Positions 11,216-22,009 of a DNA stretch of 32,601 bases are shown here, piece by piece. Under the pieces are notes generated by a model. The model was not told the origin of the DNA. It worked only from the letters and a program-made list of their open reading frames with translations, and did no database searches. Position 1 is the first letter of the stretch, and each line of letters starts with the position of its first letter. A program made the translations under genes and the position numbers. Origin of the DNA: Paramacrobiotus richtersi (Eukaryota; Tardigrada; Eutardigrada; Parachela; Macrobiotidae); the NCBI GenBank assembly GCA_034698045.1, contig JAQGAU010000265.1, positions 1-32,601 of the forward strand, in the 5' to 3' direction.

Positions 11216-11690
11216 CAATCAGCAAGCTTTACGGATTAATTAACAGACCGGCAGACGACGATGATTGGCTGCGGTCCAGGTCTTCATAAGCTAGCCAACA
11301 TATAACATTCCTTTAAAATTTAGAGTCCTAACATGGAATTCTTATTACGTACTGCACTGTTCTTTGCGCCTACTGCAGTTCTTTGCTATGAGCCTATGAG
11401 AGTATGCATGCAATGAACCTGCCGGCTGCATGTGTGAACGTTTTTCGTTAGCAATTCGATACATTCTGCATACGAACAAGTCATACAATACTTTAGGTTT
11501 TGCATACAAAAATAATACAGCTTTTTTCCTACATCATTTTTTATGGTAGTTGTTGATAGATTCACGGTAGTGCGTCATCTTTTGCCGTCTAGTAAAACGT
11601 TTTTTACTGTGAACTTCAGCAACATTTCGGTTTCATGCGCATCGTACGCGGTACCTATACAACTCTTGTACGAGCATCCTCTGGCGAAGA
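11216..11690. other. no gene seen
   Basis: This is sequence between the kinase stop codon and the first LINE scrap. It has no convincing ORF, repeat or RNA. It presumably includes the 3' UTR of the plus-strand kinase copy, but no AATAAA was found. Confidence 0.5.
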
Positions 11691-11815
11691 TCAGGCAGTC
11701 CCTTTCTTCGGGACAGGAACTAAATTGCCGATGTTCCAATCTTCTGGCAGCGTACCAGAGTTAAAAGTTTCGTAAACTTCATTAAAAACGTTGCATTATT
11801 ACGCAGAGAACGACA
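11690..11815 (-). mobile_element. LINE reverse transcriptase fragment, fingers region
   Basis: The minus strand reads NEVYETFNSGTLPEDWN and then IGNLVPVPKKG, the conserved finger segment of LINE reverse transcriptases (GxLPxDWxxGxxVPVPKKG). The frame closes just after the KKG. The following part of the same domain appears on the opposite strand from 11880, so this looks like one element with an internal inversion. Confidence 0.65.
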
Positions 11816-11879
11816 CGGTCGTGGATTTGGGGCTCAGCTCGAAGCGTTGTTAATCACTGGTTAGAGAAGTTGCGCCGGA

Positions 11880-12369
11880 AAATTCGCGACCGGTAGTGGG
11901 GCTTCCGTTGCCCGCACGAGAATTGTCATCTGTTTTAAGCTGTCGTATCCAGATGATGTCAAACATCAACGAAGATCAAGCAAGGTTCAGATCGGGAAGA
12001 TGCACATCAGACCACTTTTTGACTCTTCAGGCAGTGTCGGAAAAATCACTCGAAGAGGGGAAAAAACAGGATCAACTCAGTCAGACAACTGTCGCAAATG
12101 GCCCCGGTGCAGAAAGGAGTCAGGCAAGGTGATCATTTTTCTGGTTTGCTTTTCGATATATATATCGATGACTTCATAGAGTTTGATGCCGCGAATCGGA
12201 TAACTACAGTCAGGGTTGGAAGTCGACGGCGTTCAAGTCGCTCGCTGTTTCTTTTAAAACCTGCTGATGTCCTGATGACGTAGTCGTATTTGCTCATTCG
12301 GAAGAACATCTTCAAGAATCAGTTGCCAGAATAAGCGATTATTCGGATGAATACGGATTAGTTATTAGT
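11880..12369 (+). mobile_element. LINE reverse transcriptase fragment, palm region
   Basis: The plus strand reads INEDQARFRSGRCTSDHFLTL, then GVRQGDHFSGLLFDIYIDDF at about 12116. After a frameshift it reads DDVVVFAHSEEHLQ and DYSDEYGLVIS, covering the YADD region. GVRQG rather than GVPQGS is typical of RTE/I-like elements. About 60 residues are missing between EEGKK and GVRQG, and the frame is broken. Confidence 0.75.
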
Positions 12370-13400
12370 ATTTTTTTTATTGACTTGAGTCCGCACACAT
12401 TAGGGGAGTACCCCGACTTAGAGCGGCTGACTGGTTGGGGGAAACAATAAACAAGTTAACAAAAGCATCGTTAACAGGAACACTGCGATGTAAGACGAGC
12501 GAGAGAACAACAGGACGCTTGTTAAAGCTTTCACTTCGTTTCGAAAAAATGGGCAGATCTATCGCCAAATGCAGACTGCACGCTTTTTAGGCTAGACCAG
12601 TCACCAGTCAATATCCTTAATGGCATTAAATTGCGAACTGGTAGACACTGAAGTATGCGTCGGCTTGTAAATCCAATTCATTCCAAAGACCTAATTGATG
12701 TAGCCGATACGCTTGTTAATCCTACTCATCAGATGTTCACAGTGCACATTCCAGGTCAATTTCCTGTCTACTTGAATACACATACCCAGGTATTTTGTGG
12801 AATTCGAACAAGCAAGGTATGGTGCTGCCGCAGATTTCATAGACTGTACCAACAAATTCAGAGCGTTTCTTTGAAAACCGTACGTGCACCGATTTTTCAG
12901 GGTTGAACGTTAGCTGGTTGGTCTGTGCATGCTGAACAGTTGAATTCAGATCTTTCTGAAGGAGCTGCTGGCAAGTCGGCAGTTGTATTAACCGAAAAGA
13001 AGCTGATGCTGATGCGCACAAAGATCGAAATCTGGACAGTCACACTACAAGGTGCGCAGTAAAAGACGCCAATTAGCAAATCTGCAGAATGCATTTCTAT
13101 AAACAGCATTTCGGATTCAGTATTTTCGAGGTCCGAACGTCTGACCGCTTTGAACGACTTTTTCGTGACTAGACAAGCGCCACCACCGAATGCTATCGTA
13201 TCTCGCCAACGGCGGAAACGTCATAGCTACGTAAGTCTGATAAAAGGTTATCGGGATAGTAGTCTTTGTCCCATGTCTCGGTGAGAGCACTAATATCAGC
13301 ATTACTGCAGAACTGCTTTACGGTAGCTGATTTAGTTTTTATTCCGTTGATGTTCTTAGCTGAAAACTGATTATCACTAGGTAGCACTTCATTCTTCCTG
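12370..13400 (-). mobile_element. LINE copy with the endonuclease joined directly to the RT palm
   Basis: On the minus strand the endonuclease start lies at 13387-13193 (NINGIKTK, then FCSNADISALTETW), followed by LFIEMHSADLLIGVFYCAP near 13109. Only about 60 nt later comes reverse transcriptase palm sequence (NQLTFNPEKSVHVRFSKKR, near 12930). The rest of the endonuclease and the first half of the reverse transcriptase, over a kilobase, are missing. The 3' end is an AATAAA with an A-run at 12382-12370. The element is dead. Confidence 0.75.
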
Positions 13401-13560
13401 CTTGTATACCGAGCGAATCTGAGCAGCCGACAAACCTTACCACAAACCTTAATTTTTACTAGTTAAATTAAGTTCGTATTGGAACACTATGCGAAGATTT
13501 GGTTTTATATAATTAACGTGAACTCGGAGCGTAGGCCTCCGAGGTTTTCGGTCCGGCGGC
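13372..13560 (-). repeat. LINE 5' region, copy 1 of a dispersed repeat
   Basis: This stretch shares long blocks with 14026-14220: gtagcacttcattctt, gcttgta.accgagcga, acgtgaactcggagc, and a gcctccgag/gctcccctg block. It leads on the minus strand straight into the endonuclease of the LINE at 12370-13400, so the repeat is that element's 5' portion. Confidence 0.65.
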
Positions 13561-13584
13561 AATTCTACGTCCACTGTCCAGCGC

Positions 13585-13715
13585 TATATAAAAATTTACA
13601 AATGTATTATTTTTCTTATTTTGAAATTTTCTATTTTTAATATGTTATTATTTTATAAATATTTCATTATTAATTTTGTATTAAATTTTATTCGTTCTAA
13701 TAAATAGTACCGCGC
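13585..13715. other. AT-rich low-complexity tract
   Basis: About 130 bp are almost all A and T. The tract separates two repeat copies, has no reading frame, and shows no clear tandem unit. Confidence 0.7.
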
Positions 13716-13768
13716 AGAGGAGCAGAGAAAGGGTGAACATTTATAGCCACTTTCCCCAGGAAAGGTTA

Positions 13769-14012
13769 TCAACTCGCCACGCCACCTATAACATAGGAGT
13801 CTACGGAAAACCAGTCCAGATATTCGGACTCACAGAATTATCCCACCACAACCACTAATTTTCGGATAGTTGGGAACACAATATGAACTGAATGCGAAAG
13901 ACAGCATGAAAATCTGATGATACGTTTCCGAGATACAGGCAAGAAACGAATTTTTTTGGCCCAATTGTCCAAGAATAAACCTCGCTCGCTTCGCTCGCTA
14001 AGTCAATTAATA
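13769..14012. repeat. dispersed repeat B, copy 1
   Basis: It is about 240 bp and shares most of its length with 15330-15573 in the same orientation. Shared blocks are ggagtctacgg, cacagaattatccc, ccacaaccacta, ttttttggcccaa and aaacctcgctcgcttcgc. The GC-rich end can fold on itself (gcgagcgaagcgagc). It interrupts the LINE 5' repeat at 14012-14026. No coding capacity was seen; it may be a SINE or MITE. Confidence 0.7.
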
Positions 14013-14025
14013 AATCTGTAACTAG

Positions 14026-14220
14026 GTAGCACTTCATTCTTTCGTGCTTGTAGACCGAGCGAGCTCAGAGCTGGCAACAAACCGTACGAAAAGACTTTTA
14101 CAGCTATCGAGGTTTAACCCAAGTTTTTGTTTTAACACAAGGTTCGAATAATTATTATGATAATTATGACGTGAACTCGGAGCATAAGCTCCCCTGAATT
14201 TCGGCCCGCCCACGTTGATA
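14026..14220 (-). repeat. LINE 5' region, copy 2
   Basis: This is a second copy of the repeat at 13372-13560. On the minus strand, homology ends abruptly just after the block that includes gtgctacctagt, where dispersed repeat B begins. This marks either an insertion or a truncation point. Confidence 0.65.
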
Positions 14221-14362
14221 AACCCCTTCTGCCAAGTACGGATATGGCGTATCCCGCGCGCCATTACGGCCGACAAAGAAATGTGAAATCGGCGCAGCTC
14301 AGTTAGTCACATATTTCCGGCGCGAAGGGCTTTCTCGCTACGCTGCGCTCGCTCGCTGCACC

Positions 14363-14381
14363 CAACGCATTTGATGCGTTG
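14363..14381. repeat. short perfect hairpin
   Basis: caacgcat-ttg-atgcgttg forms an 8-bp stem with a 3-nt loop. No T-run or gene is linked to it. It lies in a GC-rich patch with gctcgctcgct. Confidence 0.5.
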
Positions 14382-14399
14382 TTCAAATAGCGCAGAGCA

Positions 14400-15329
14400 A
14401 ACCGTTTCAGGGATCAACCTCTGCAAAAGTCGGAAAATGTTGTGTTTTTACCGTTTGTGACTTCGGCAGGCTATGTGCAGCAGTACACCATGAAGTCAGC
14501 AAAGTCCTATTAACAGCTGGAGAACTTTCACTTTTCACATACGCGGAAGATTTTTGTGGTTAGAGTCACCAGTGCAACTTGATTGGATGATAGTTCTCAT
14601 CAACGAATGTGTGCTCTGCTTCTTATGTGATGGAGCGAATAAGGGAGGAGGGATAACAAAAGAGGCACTGGTAGCAGAGTCCTGCCAAACGCGCAAGATT
14701 TAACAGACAGAGGGAGCAGCTCTCTTCACTGAACGATAACAGCCGGCACATTCCGTTGCTGCCGCTTGGTCTAATCAGTTCAAGATATGAGCACGCACTG
14801 TATGAAAGCTGAGTGAGTAGGCAGTTCTGGTCTGTTTCCTTGTAGTTGCTGAGGAAGAAGCCGAAGTCATTCAGCGCAAACAACAAGTGTGCTCAATGTG
14901 CCCGATTTTTTTACAGATCAAGGTGTAAAAGGACAAAAGTGTCAAACACATATTCCGATACAATAAAGATCGCTCCGTTCGCCACAATTTTTGTTTGGTC
15001 TTTTTAACAGTGCCTCTATCTGCTATGCGGTTGGAAGCTGTGGCAGCCAGTAGGGGTGGTGACTCAAACCAATGCAGTTCTGGACTTCCGGTTGAGCCAA
15101 TGTTATCGAAAGCGATGTTGTTGCAAACTAGACAACATTTCAGTCACATAGCCGTAAGGAAATTTATTAAAAAATTTTTCTGATTTTTTTGTAGAATTAA
15201 TTGTGTCATCAGTGGTGAGAGTAACCACTAAAGTTCTCCAGCTGTTAAAAATAGTTCCGTTAGGGAGACAGAACTGTGTTACTCCCACATGTAAAGCCTT
15301 TGCCACGCTGCACCACTAAGGTGGAATCT
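14400..15329. other. no gene seen
   Basis: Only short open frames without recognisable motifs occur here. No tandem repeat, LINE motif or RNA gene was recognised. Confidence 0.5.
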
Positions 15330-15573
15330 TCACCGCGCTGCGCCACTTATAACATGGGAGTCTACGGGATATTCTTGGATCACGATTTCCGGGCTCACAG
15401 AATTATCCCGCCACAACCACTAGTTTTCGGATAGATGGGACCACAATACGAACTAAATGCAAAAAGAAGCATGAAAATCTAATGATAGGTTTTCGAGAAA
15501 AAGAGGCAAGAAGCGATTTTTTTGGCCCAACTGTCCAAGCATAAACCTCGCTCGCTTCGCTTGCTCGGTCAAC
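15330..15573. repeat. dispersed repeat B, copy 2
   Basis: This is the second copy of the repeat at 13769-14012, in the same orientation, differing by scattered substitutions and small indels. It ends with the same aaacctcgctcgcttcgc block. Confidence 0.7.
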
Positions 15574-15619
15574 AATGGTAATAAAAGGGCAGTCGAGGTT
15601 GAACGTTCGATGTAACGTT

Positions 15620-16150
15620 GTTGTAAAAGGATGACTGTTGGAGCAAGTAAGAGATTTACGTATCTTGGCGTGGAGCTAATTCTGGGTCAGAACGATCATC
15701 ATGTCTATGTGCATTTATGATGAAAGTTTCAAGAAGTTTGGATGAAACGCTGAATTATCTGAGAAGGAGACGTGTTTAAACTTTTCGCCGTTGTTGCGCA
15801 ATAACCGGACATTGCGAGTACAAACGGATTTCTCGACAGTGTATATCCATGTTTTGGTTATTAAAAACAATAATGCACCTTGTAGAAACGGCTACGGGTG
15901 CGCGGCTGTCTTGGTTTCACTTATAGTCATCGGAATTGGTGGAAAAGCACCTTAACAAGCTTAGATAAAACACTAAATTATTTAAGCCGAAATGAATTCA
16001 GTCGTTCTTTCTGTTGCCCATAATCGCACGTTCTTCACATGAACGGATTTCTGCATATTATGCTTCTAGCAATGTTGTGGCTAGTGTTATGTCTGTATGA
16101 GCGCAACAGTTTCGATTTCGCCAAAACTTTCTAAAGTTCCTTTTAAAGAG
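15620..16150 (+). mobile_element. degenerate LINE C-terminal fragment with a partial duplication
   Basis: The plus strand reads RFTYLGVELILGQNDHHV, matching the FxYLG segment after the RT palm. After a frameshift it reads LDETLNYLRRRR. About 225 bp later LDKTLNYLSRNEF recurs with similar flanks (the second half around 15945-16085 resembles 15720-15860), so part of the segment is duplicated. It is heavily decayed, and the clade is probably RTE-like, matching the GVRQG fragment at 12116. Confidence 0.45.
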
Positions 16151-16884
16151 GACAAGTGACAACAAGAAGCTAACTAACGATCCGGATGTCATTAAGGGAC
16201 TGGAATACTGAGGAAATTCAAAACATAGCTGTTTTCTAACTTCTTACTGTCGGTAGTATGCAATATCAATCATTTTCTGAAGCTACTATAACTTCAGCTG
16301 ATTTCCGTTAAAAAAAGCTAGCTAATTTTCTTACCAAACTGACCACGTGGATTTGGCGGGCTTTTACTTTCGCCGCTGTGCTGCCACCTGCTGTAAAACA
16401 GAAACGCCGAGTGACCACCTTAGCGGTCTCTGCGGTGTGTAATCAACTATGTTATTCGCGCTAATTAGTACAATCCTTTGCCCTTCTTGCAGCAAACGCT
16501 TTGCCATCTAATACACAGATGCAAACATGATTGAATAGAATGAGGTGCAAAAAATTCTTCGTAAACAGAAGACGCAATCGAAGGTATCGCCGATGCCACG
16601 AGACGAAAACACAGTTATACAAAGTTAGTCTGGACGTTAGGTCAACTGCAATAGCACCGTAACATCTCTGCACGGTAATCGATGTACCTTCTTTAGTCAG
16701 TTTTTAATAAAGCGAATTTTGTTAACAAAAAAATGCCGTATAAAAAGCGTTCTTAATGCCTAGATCGTACAAAATTCCGAACTTCAGCTGCTAAATGTTA
16801 TCAAGCGAGCGAGCGTTTTTTTAACGTCAAATCAAAGAACGGCTCCCGTGACAGCAAGTACCCAGTTCCTCGAGCTCCTTGGGC

Positions 16885-18385
16885 TCCCTGGTACTCCAGT
16901 AGAACACCTCGTTGTTGATACGTACGGCATACACTGATGTACAAATACAGTACTGTACACCATGCACGAATAGCGTGTGTAAAAATCGGCACCTGTGACG
17001 CGAAGTACTCGAATTCTTGGGTTCCCGGGTTCTCCACTATACCACAGGGCAGCGTGCTGATAGTACGGCTCCAGTGACGGGCGACCCGGGTACCCAAGTT
17101 CTTGGGTACTACGCTATGCCATAGGGCAGCGTGCTGATCGCACGACTCCTCTGACGGGGCGACCCGGGTACCCATGTTCTTGGGTTCTTGGGTACTTCAC
17201 TATGCCATAGGGTAGCGTGCTGATAGTACGGCTCCTGTGAGGGGGCGACCCGCGTACCCGCGTTCTTGGGTACTTCGCTATGCCATAGGGTAGTGTGCTG
17301 ATAGTACAACTCCTGTGACGGAGCGACCCGGGTACCCGGGTTCTTGTATTCTTGAGTACTTCATTATGCCGTGAGGTAGCGTGCTAATAGTACAGCTCCA
17401 GTGACCGGGCGAACCCGGGTATTCGGATTGTTGGGTCCTCGGGTTCTCCACTCTGCCATAGGTTAGCGTGCTAAAGTACGGCTTTAGAGACGGATAAAAC
17501 TCGAGTACTCGAGTACTCGGATTTTTGGGTTTTGGGTTCTTCATTATACCATCGGGCAGCGTGCTGAAAGCACGGCTCCTGTGACGAGGAGAACCTGAGT
17601 TCTTAGGTTCTCGGGTTCTTGGGTTCGCCATTATACCGTAGGAGAGTGTGCAAAAAGTACGGCTCCTGTGACGGGATGAACGCGGGTTTTCGGGTTCTTG
17701 GGTACATTACTATGCCACAGGGTAGCGTGCTGATAGTACGGCTCCTGTGATAGGGCGACCCGGGTTCTCGGGTTTTTGGGTACTTCACTATGCCATAGGA
17801 TAGCGTGCTGATAGTACGACTCCTGTGACGGGGCGACCCGGGTACCCGATTTCTTGGGTACTTCATTATGCCATAGGATAGCGTGCTGATAGTACGGATC
17901 CTGTGACGGGGCGACCCGGTTACCCAGGTTCTTGGGTACTTCACTATGCCATAGGGGGCGTGCTGATAATACGGCTTCTGTGACCGGGTGACCCGGGTAC
18001 CCGGGTTCTCGGGTTATTGGGTACTTCACTATGCCGTAGGGTAGCGTGCTGATAGTACGGCTTCTGTGATGGAGCGAACCCGGCTACCCGGGCTCTTGGG
18101 TCCTCGGTTTCTCTGCTATGCCATAAGTAAGCGGCTAAAAGTACGGCTCCTATGACGAAGAAAACTCGAGTACTCGTGTTCTTGGGTTTTGGGTTGTTCA
18201 TCATACCATCCTGCAGCGTGCTGAAAGCACGGCTCCTGTGACGAGGCGAACCCGAGTTCTTGGGTTCTCGGGTTTTCCACTATACCATAGGGTATCGTGC
18301 TGAAAGTACGGCTTGCTTGACGCGGGAGCGCGGCGTTGTTGATTCGCGTGTTCTCGCTATACCATAGGATAGTGTACAATAAATG
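16885..18385. repeat. complex minisatellite, about 18 units of 77-93 bp
   Basis: The core tagcgtgctgatagtac recurs near 16972, 17051, 17128, 17214, 17292, 17378, 17465, 17558, 17645, 17724, 17802, 17880, 17957, 18043, 18130, 18215, 18294 and 18371. Spacings fall mainly in two classes, 77-79 and 85-87, with one of 93. The steps are multiples of about 8, because units carry one, two or three copies of an octamer like gggttctt. Many units hold palindromes such as cccgggtacccggg. Long minus-strand open frames run through the array because of its composition. I do not regard them as genes. Confidence 0.93.
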
Positions 18386-19041
18386 TCATGTCCAACACAC
18401 CGTGAAGGGATGTAGGGGTGGCTTAGCGTATAACACTTTATGACCGCGGCGCATAGACAAGAACTTTTCTGAGTTTTGAACAGAAGCATCAAGTGGTACT
18501 TTTTTTACCAAACGTGTTCCACGACCAAACAGCCTGAACCGGCAGCAGTTTTTTAAAATTTTTTGTGACTTGTCTTGATAGCTTTTCCTTTTTTTATGCT
18601 CTGAATTATTTTGAAACAGAAGTATAAAATATGTAGCTTAAATTATTGAAAAGTTTTTAGAAAAACAGTATCCGAGAAATCTATGAAAATAAAATCGATA
18701 TCATTAGAATCTGCGCAAGATTTGCAAGAAATTTTCTGGTAGCAAGAACTCTTGCTTTACAGAATAACAGCAAACTTGTGCGGCGCATCAAAGAAGCGGG
18801 TGGTACTGAGACCTTTTTTTGTTACGTATGTAAAAGTATAAAACATATTGCTAAAATGGTCAAGCACATCATTGCCTACGGTACTGGGATTAAATTTCGC
18901 TACGAAAAGTAAGTGACATCACAGTAAAAAAGCTTGTGGTATTAAGAAAACTTTCAGCCATATCAAGTAAGGCAAACTTTTCCGGAAAATTCCCATGCCG
19001 GAAAATTCATTTTAAGAATATGAGTAGGTTATTTAATGAAA
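18386..19041. other. no gene seen
   Basis: This is AT-rich unique sequence between the minisatellite and the pseudogene at 19042-20209. It has no motif-bearing ORF. Confidence 0.45.
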
Positions 19042-20209
19042 TTATACTGAGATTGTTGATTCATATAAGATCTTTGCACGACAAAAAGTTTCTATTGAAA
19101 GCGTTGCTAAAAAACTGTAGTTGAAGTCAAAAGGCTCGAACACGTAGATATCTATGTCTGTGACTCTGAATCCAGAGTTGCCTATATGACAATAGCTCGA
19201 GCGATCTTTCTGCGGAGACGACGCCTCATCCATCGTCTTCTCCGACAAATCCAGTCCGGGAAGCCGGAAGTTGCGGGTACCCGCCAGTGTAGTTGCCGTA
19301 CCATCAGCATGGAAATCAACCATTTCATCTTCTAAAAAAGACAAAATAAATTAGCCGTTAGAAAACACAAAGCCTGCTAATTTATTAGAAAAACGTTGAA
19401 ATCATAGGTTACCATCAAAGTGCAAGTTCCTACCAAATCGTCCGGGTGATCGGTTAGGCCCATTTCCATGTCGAAGTCTCGTGCCTCCATCTCGGCACCA
19501 ACTTCGCCCCAACCGTTTTTCGTCACCCCACTGCGCATACCCAGTTGCGTCGCTTCGATGCGGGATTTCAGGCCGGCTTCCCGGCTAATTTCTTTGGATT
19601 TCGCTCCTTAAGGGGAGCCCCTTCGGAATACTTTTTTATGCTCTCCCTGATATCATCCCAGTCTCTCCACTCCTCCTCCGTGCCTGTTCTTCGGACATGC
19701 TTTTGGCTGAAGTCGTCCAAGTGGCGGCGAACCAGCGCTTTCAGACTGTTAATGTCTGTTGACGTGACTGGTTACTGGTTTGTGATCACGATTCCATCCT
19801 CGCCGGTCTGAATTGGACGACTCGTTCGAACAACCTCGGCCCATTATTCATGCTGCTCTTTTCCACTGTAATTGTATGGATTAACCTCCAGTACGTTTTT
19901 CAGCTTCACCATCGTGTTGTTATTGGGGACCTGTAATTTCCTGCCGTCAGCTTTTGGCGGTTGGCCGCCTGTGGGCTTTTTCTTGGCGCGGATCTTCCTA
20001 GTGGTCGTTTTGGCATAGGCGTGGGTAAGAAGCGACATCTGATTACTCTCCGGGCCGGCAGAAGCGCCTTCTGCAGTCTAGGTTGCTGGGATCCCAGCAG
20101 ACAGGGTTCCCTGCGTCTGTCCTAACGCTGGCACCGATATTAACATAACTGGTTGATTATTGCTGCCACGAAGCTGGTCGAAAGGCTGAATTTTCAGATG
20201 TTCGCTCAT
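19042..20209 (-). pseudogene. decayed gene resembling Myb/SANT-like DNA-binding proteins
   Basis: A single minus-strand frame runs from ATG at 20209 to about 19540. It is interrupted by four nonsense codons (TAG 20080-20078, TAA 19846-19844, TAA 19774-19772, TGA 19570-19568) and no frameshift in that part. It holds a basic stretch (KTTTRKIRAKKK), then VLEVNPYNYSGKEQHE-stop-WAEVV, and later RRTGTEEEWRDWDDIRESIKK. The NPY..GKEQHE.W and TGTEEE..E spacing is what I recall from a Myb/SANT-like domain in many eukaryotic proteins, often transposon-linked. An acidic frame (GLTDHPDDLV) continues near 19470. A second exon appears from 19331 after TTTTTTAG, encoding EDEMVDFHADG and DLSEKTMDEASS. The phase of that intron does not fit cleanly. 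Confidence 0.5.
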
Positions 20210-21289
20210 TTTTTGGATAAAAACGAATTAGAAAAGATGTTTCCTACAGAGAAAGGAAAAGGAATTCTAAACCTGACGGAAATAGTTAAGAGTGATGTTC
20301 CACACGTGTGATATCATCGAAATTTCCGATTGGCTCCAGTCACTCTCGATCTAAATTTAAATCGCTTTTAACCAATGAGAATTCAGAGAACCGCGATGTA
20401 GATATCGTTACAGGCGGCGCTAAGTCGATTATACGGAACGCCTTTTCTTGTCGATGCATTTGTCAACGCCCATGCAGTTACATCTTGCACCAAAACGGTT
20501 ACACGGTATTCGAACCAATTAGGAGAAGGCGCAAACTTTGTAGACCTTTTTTCACGGTTGTAAATGCACGTTTTCCGTTATCGCTTTTTCTATAATCACA
20601 AACAAGGGCACTTCTTAAGTTATACAATTCGAAAAACTCATAGTGAAATTTTCACCGGATGGTCAGTGGTGTGCGTATAATACATTGTGGCTGTACAGGC
20701 AGACTGGCCCGCTCGGCCGAATGTATACATAGACACTGTCAGAAGTGTGTACATGTGCATTAAGTGAAATTTTCACCAGTGTTGGATCTGACCAACCACT
20801 GACTTTAAAATTCTCAAAAAATTCACATAGCATACTACTGACATGTGTACCATACGGTATGAATTTGGAAACGATCGGCTTATTCCTTCATGCCGAGGAC
20901 ATTAGAGGGTTAAGGTACAAGAGACACATGCGAAGAACCATACTGTGCAATGCTACCTCCACCTTTCTTACGATAGGATTCTGATCGGTCTTTTCTGATC
21001 AACGCGTAATTCGGGATTTCGTATAGCTGATTTGGATCCGCTTTAGATAAATGAGATTCTGGCTAGAATTTTGACAGGATTATCATCGGACAAAAGGAGC
21101 TGTTGTACGACATGAGGCTTTTCATTGGTAAAACCCTGAATATTGATATTAAGATACCCCACACTGGCAAGGACTGAAGAATTTTGGCTCTTATTAATTT
21201 TTACAAAAACTGTACAGATCACGACAAACTACCACTTGAAAGAAAGCTAATAAAGAACTTATTTTATAGAACATAAAAAATTAAGACAA
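20210..21289. other. no gene seen; short repeated motif
   Basis: No recognisable coding sequence. The near-palindrome gtgaaattttcacc occurs twice (about 20643 and 20767), each followed by a ggtcag/accactgac motif. No other structure was supported. Confidence 0.45.
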
Positions 21290-21620
21290 GGTGCCGGTGT
21301 TACGGGGCATGGGTGCCGCAGGAGTAATTCGGATGACCGGGTATTACCTGCAACACACTGAGCGACAGACACGGAAGCTTCGTAAGGTAAAATAAACTGC
21401 TGACCAAAGGAACTAAGCCAAAACGCAGCTCAAAAAGAAGTATAAGTGTAAAAATCCCAGTTAAGTTCTGATAGTCGTTCATGGTAATCGTTTTGCTTGT
21501 TTCCGTGTCGAACTGTTTTAACAAATTTATAGAGAAAAAGCATTCCGGAGGGCCGTATGAGCGCATATATGTTATGAGGGCATATGTTACCGTATGAGGG
21601 CATATATCTGTACTGCATTA
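21290..21620 (-). mobile_element. LINE C-terminal scrap
   Basis: The minus strand reads FLYKFVKTVRHGNKQNDYHERL then SELNWDFYTYTSF. This aligns with CLHKFVKTIRLGNNVGNYHEQL then EELKWDCIQIRRV of the LINE at 30990-31910, so both belong to one family. It is frameshifted further downstream. Confidence 0.7.
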
Positions 21621-22009
21621 TCAGAAAGTTGGAAACTGTAGTTATCGATGAGTTATCGTCAGCAGCTTTCGCTCACGTCTGTAAGAAAAAATAAGAAGGC
21701 CTGCGCGGCAAGCGATCCAGACAAAGGGGATGGGATGGGCGTCCCAGAATCTACGGAAGCACGCGAGACGACAGCGAACAAAACAATAAAAATGACAATT
21801 TTTGTTGATCTCCAAAAAAATACACAATGCAAAGAAAGGCGCTGTGGCTGAGAAGGTCACAGCGCTCTAGAATAATATAACACGTCTGCGCCTGCGCTAG
21901 ACATCAAGTGTCGATGGAAAAGGAAATTCCATCGGCATGAGATGTGTCAAGTACATCTAGTTTGTGTCGTAAAAGTCAAGACGTATTTAACGGTCCTACC
22001 AACCGCTCC
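21621..22009. other. no gene seen
   Basis: Short open frames on both strands without recognisable motifs; no repeats were found. Confidence 0.4.

Noticed and set aside
10669-11225. Several minus-strand frames over the last kinase exon
   Set aside because: They are antisense shadows of conserved kinase coding sequence.
16885-18385. Regularly spaced repeats suggesting a CRISPR array
   Set aside because: The whole unit is repeated, with no unique spacers, units vary from 77 to 93 bp, and the genome is eukaryotic.
19568-20080. Reassigned stop codons in the SANT-like frame
   Set aside because: The long kinase and LINE frames in the same window read normally with standard stops.
20643-20805. Repeated gtgaaattttcacc with ggtcagtggt/accactgac as a possible MITE
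   Set aside because: The motif is itself nearly palindromic and the flanks do not align as terminal inverted repeats.
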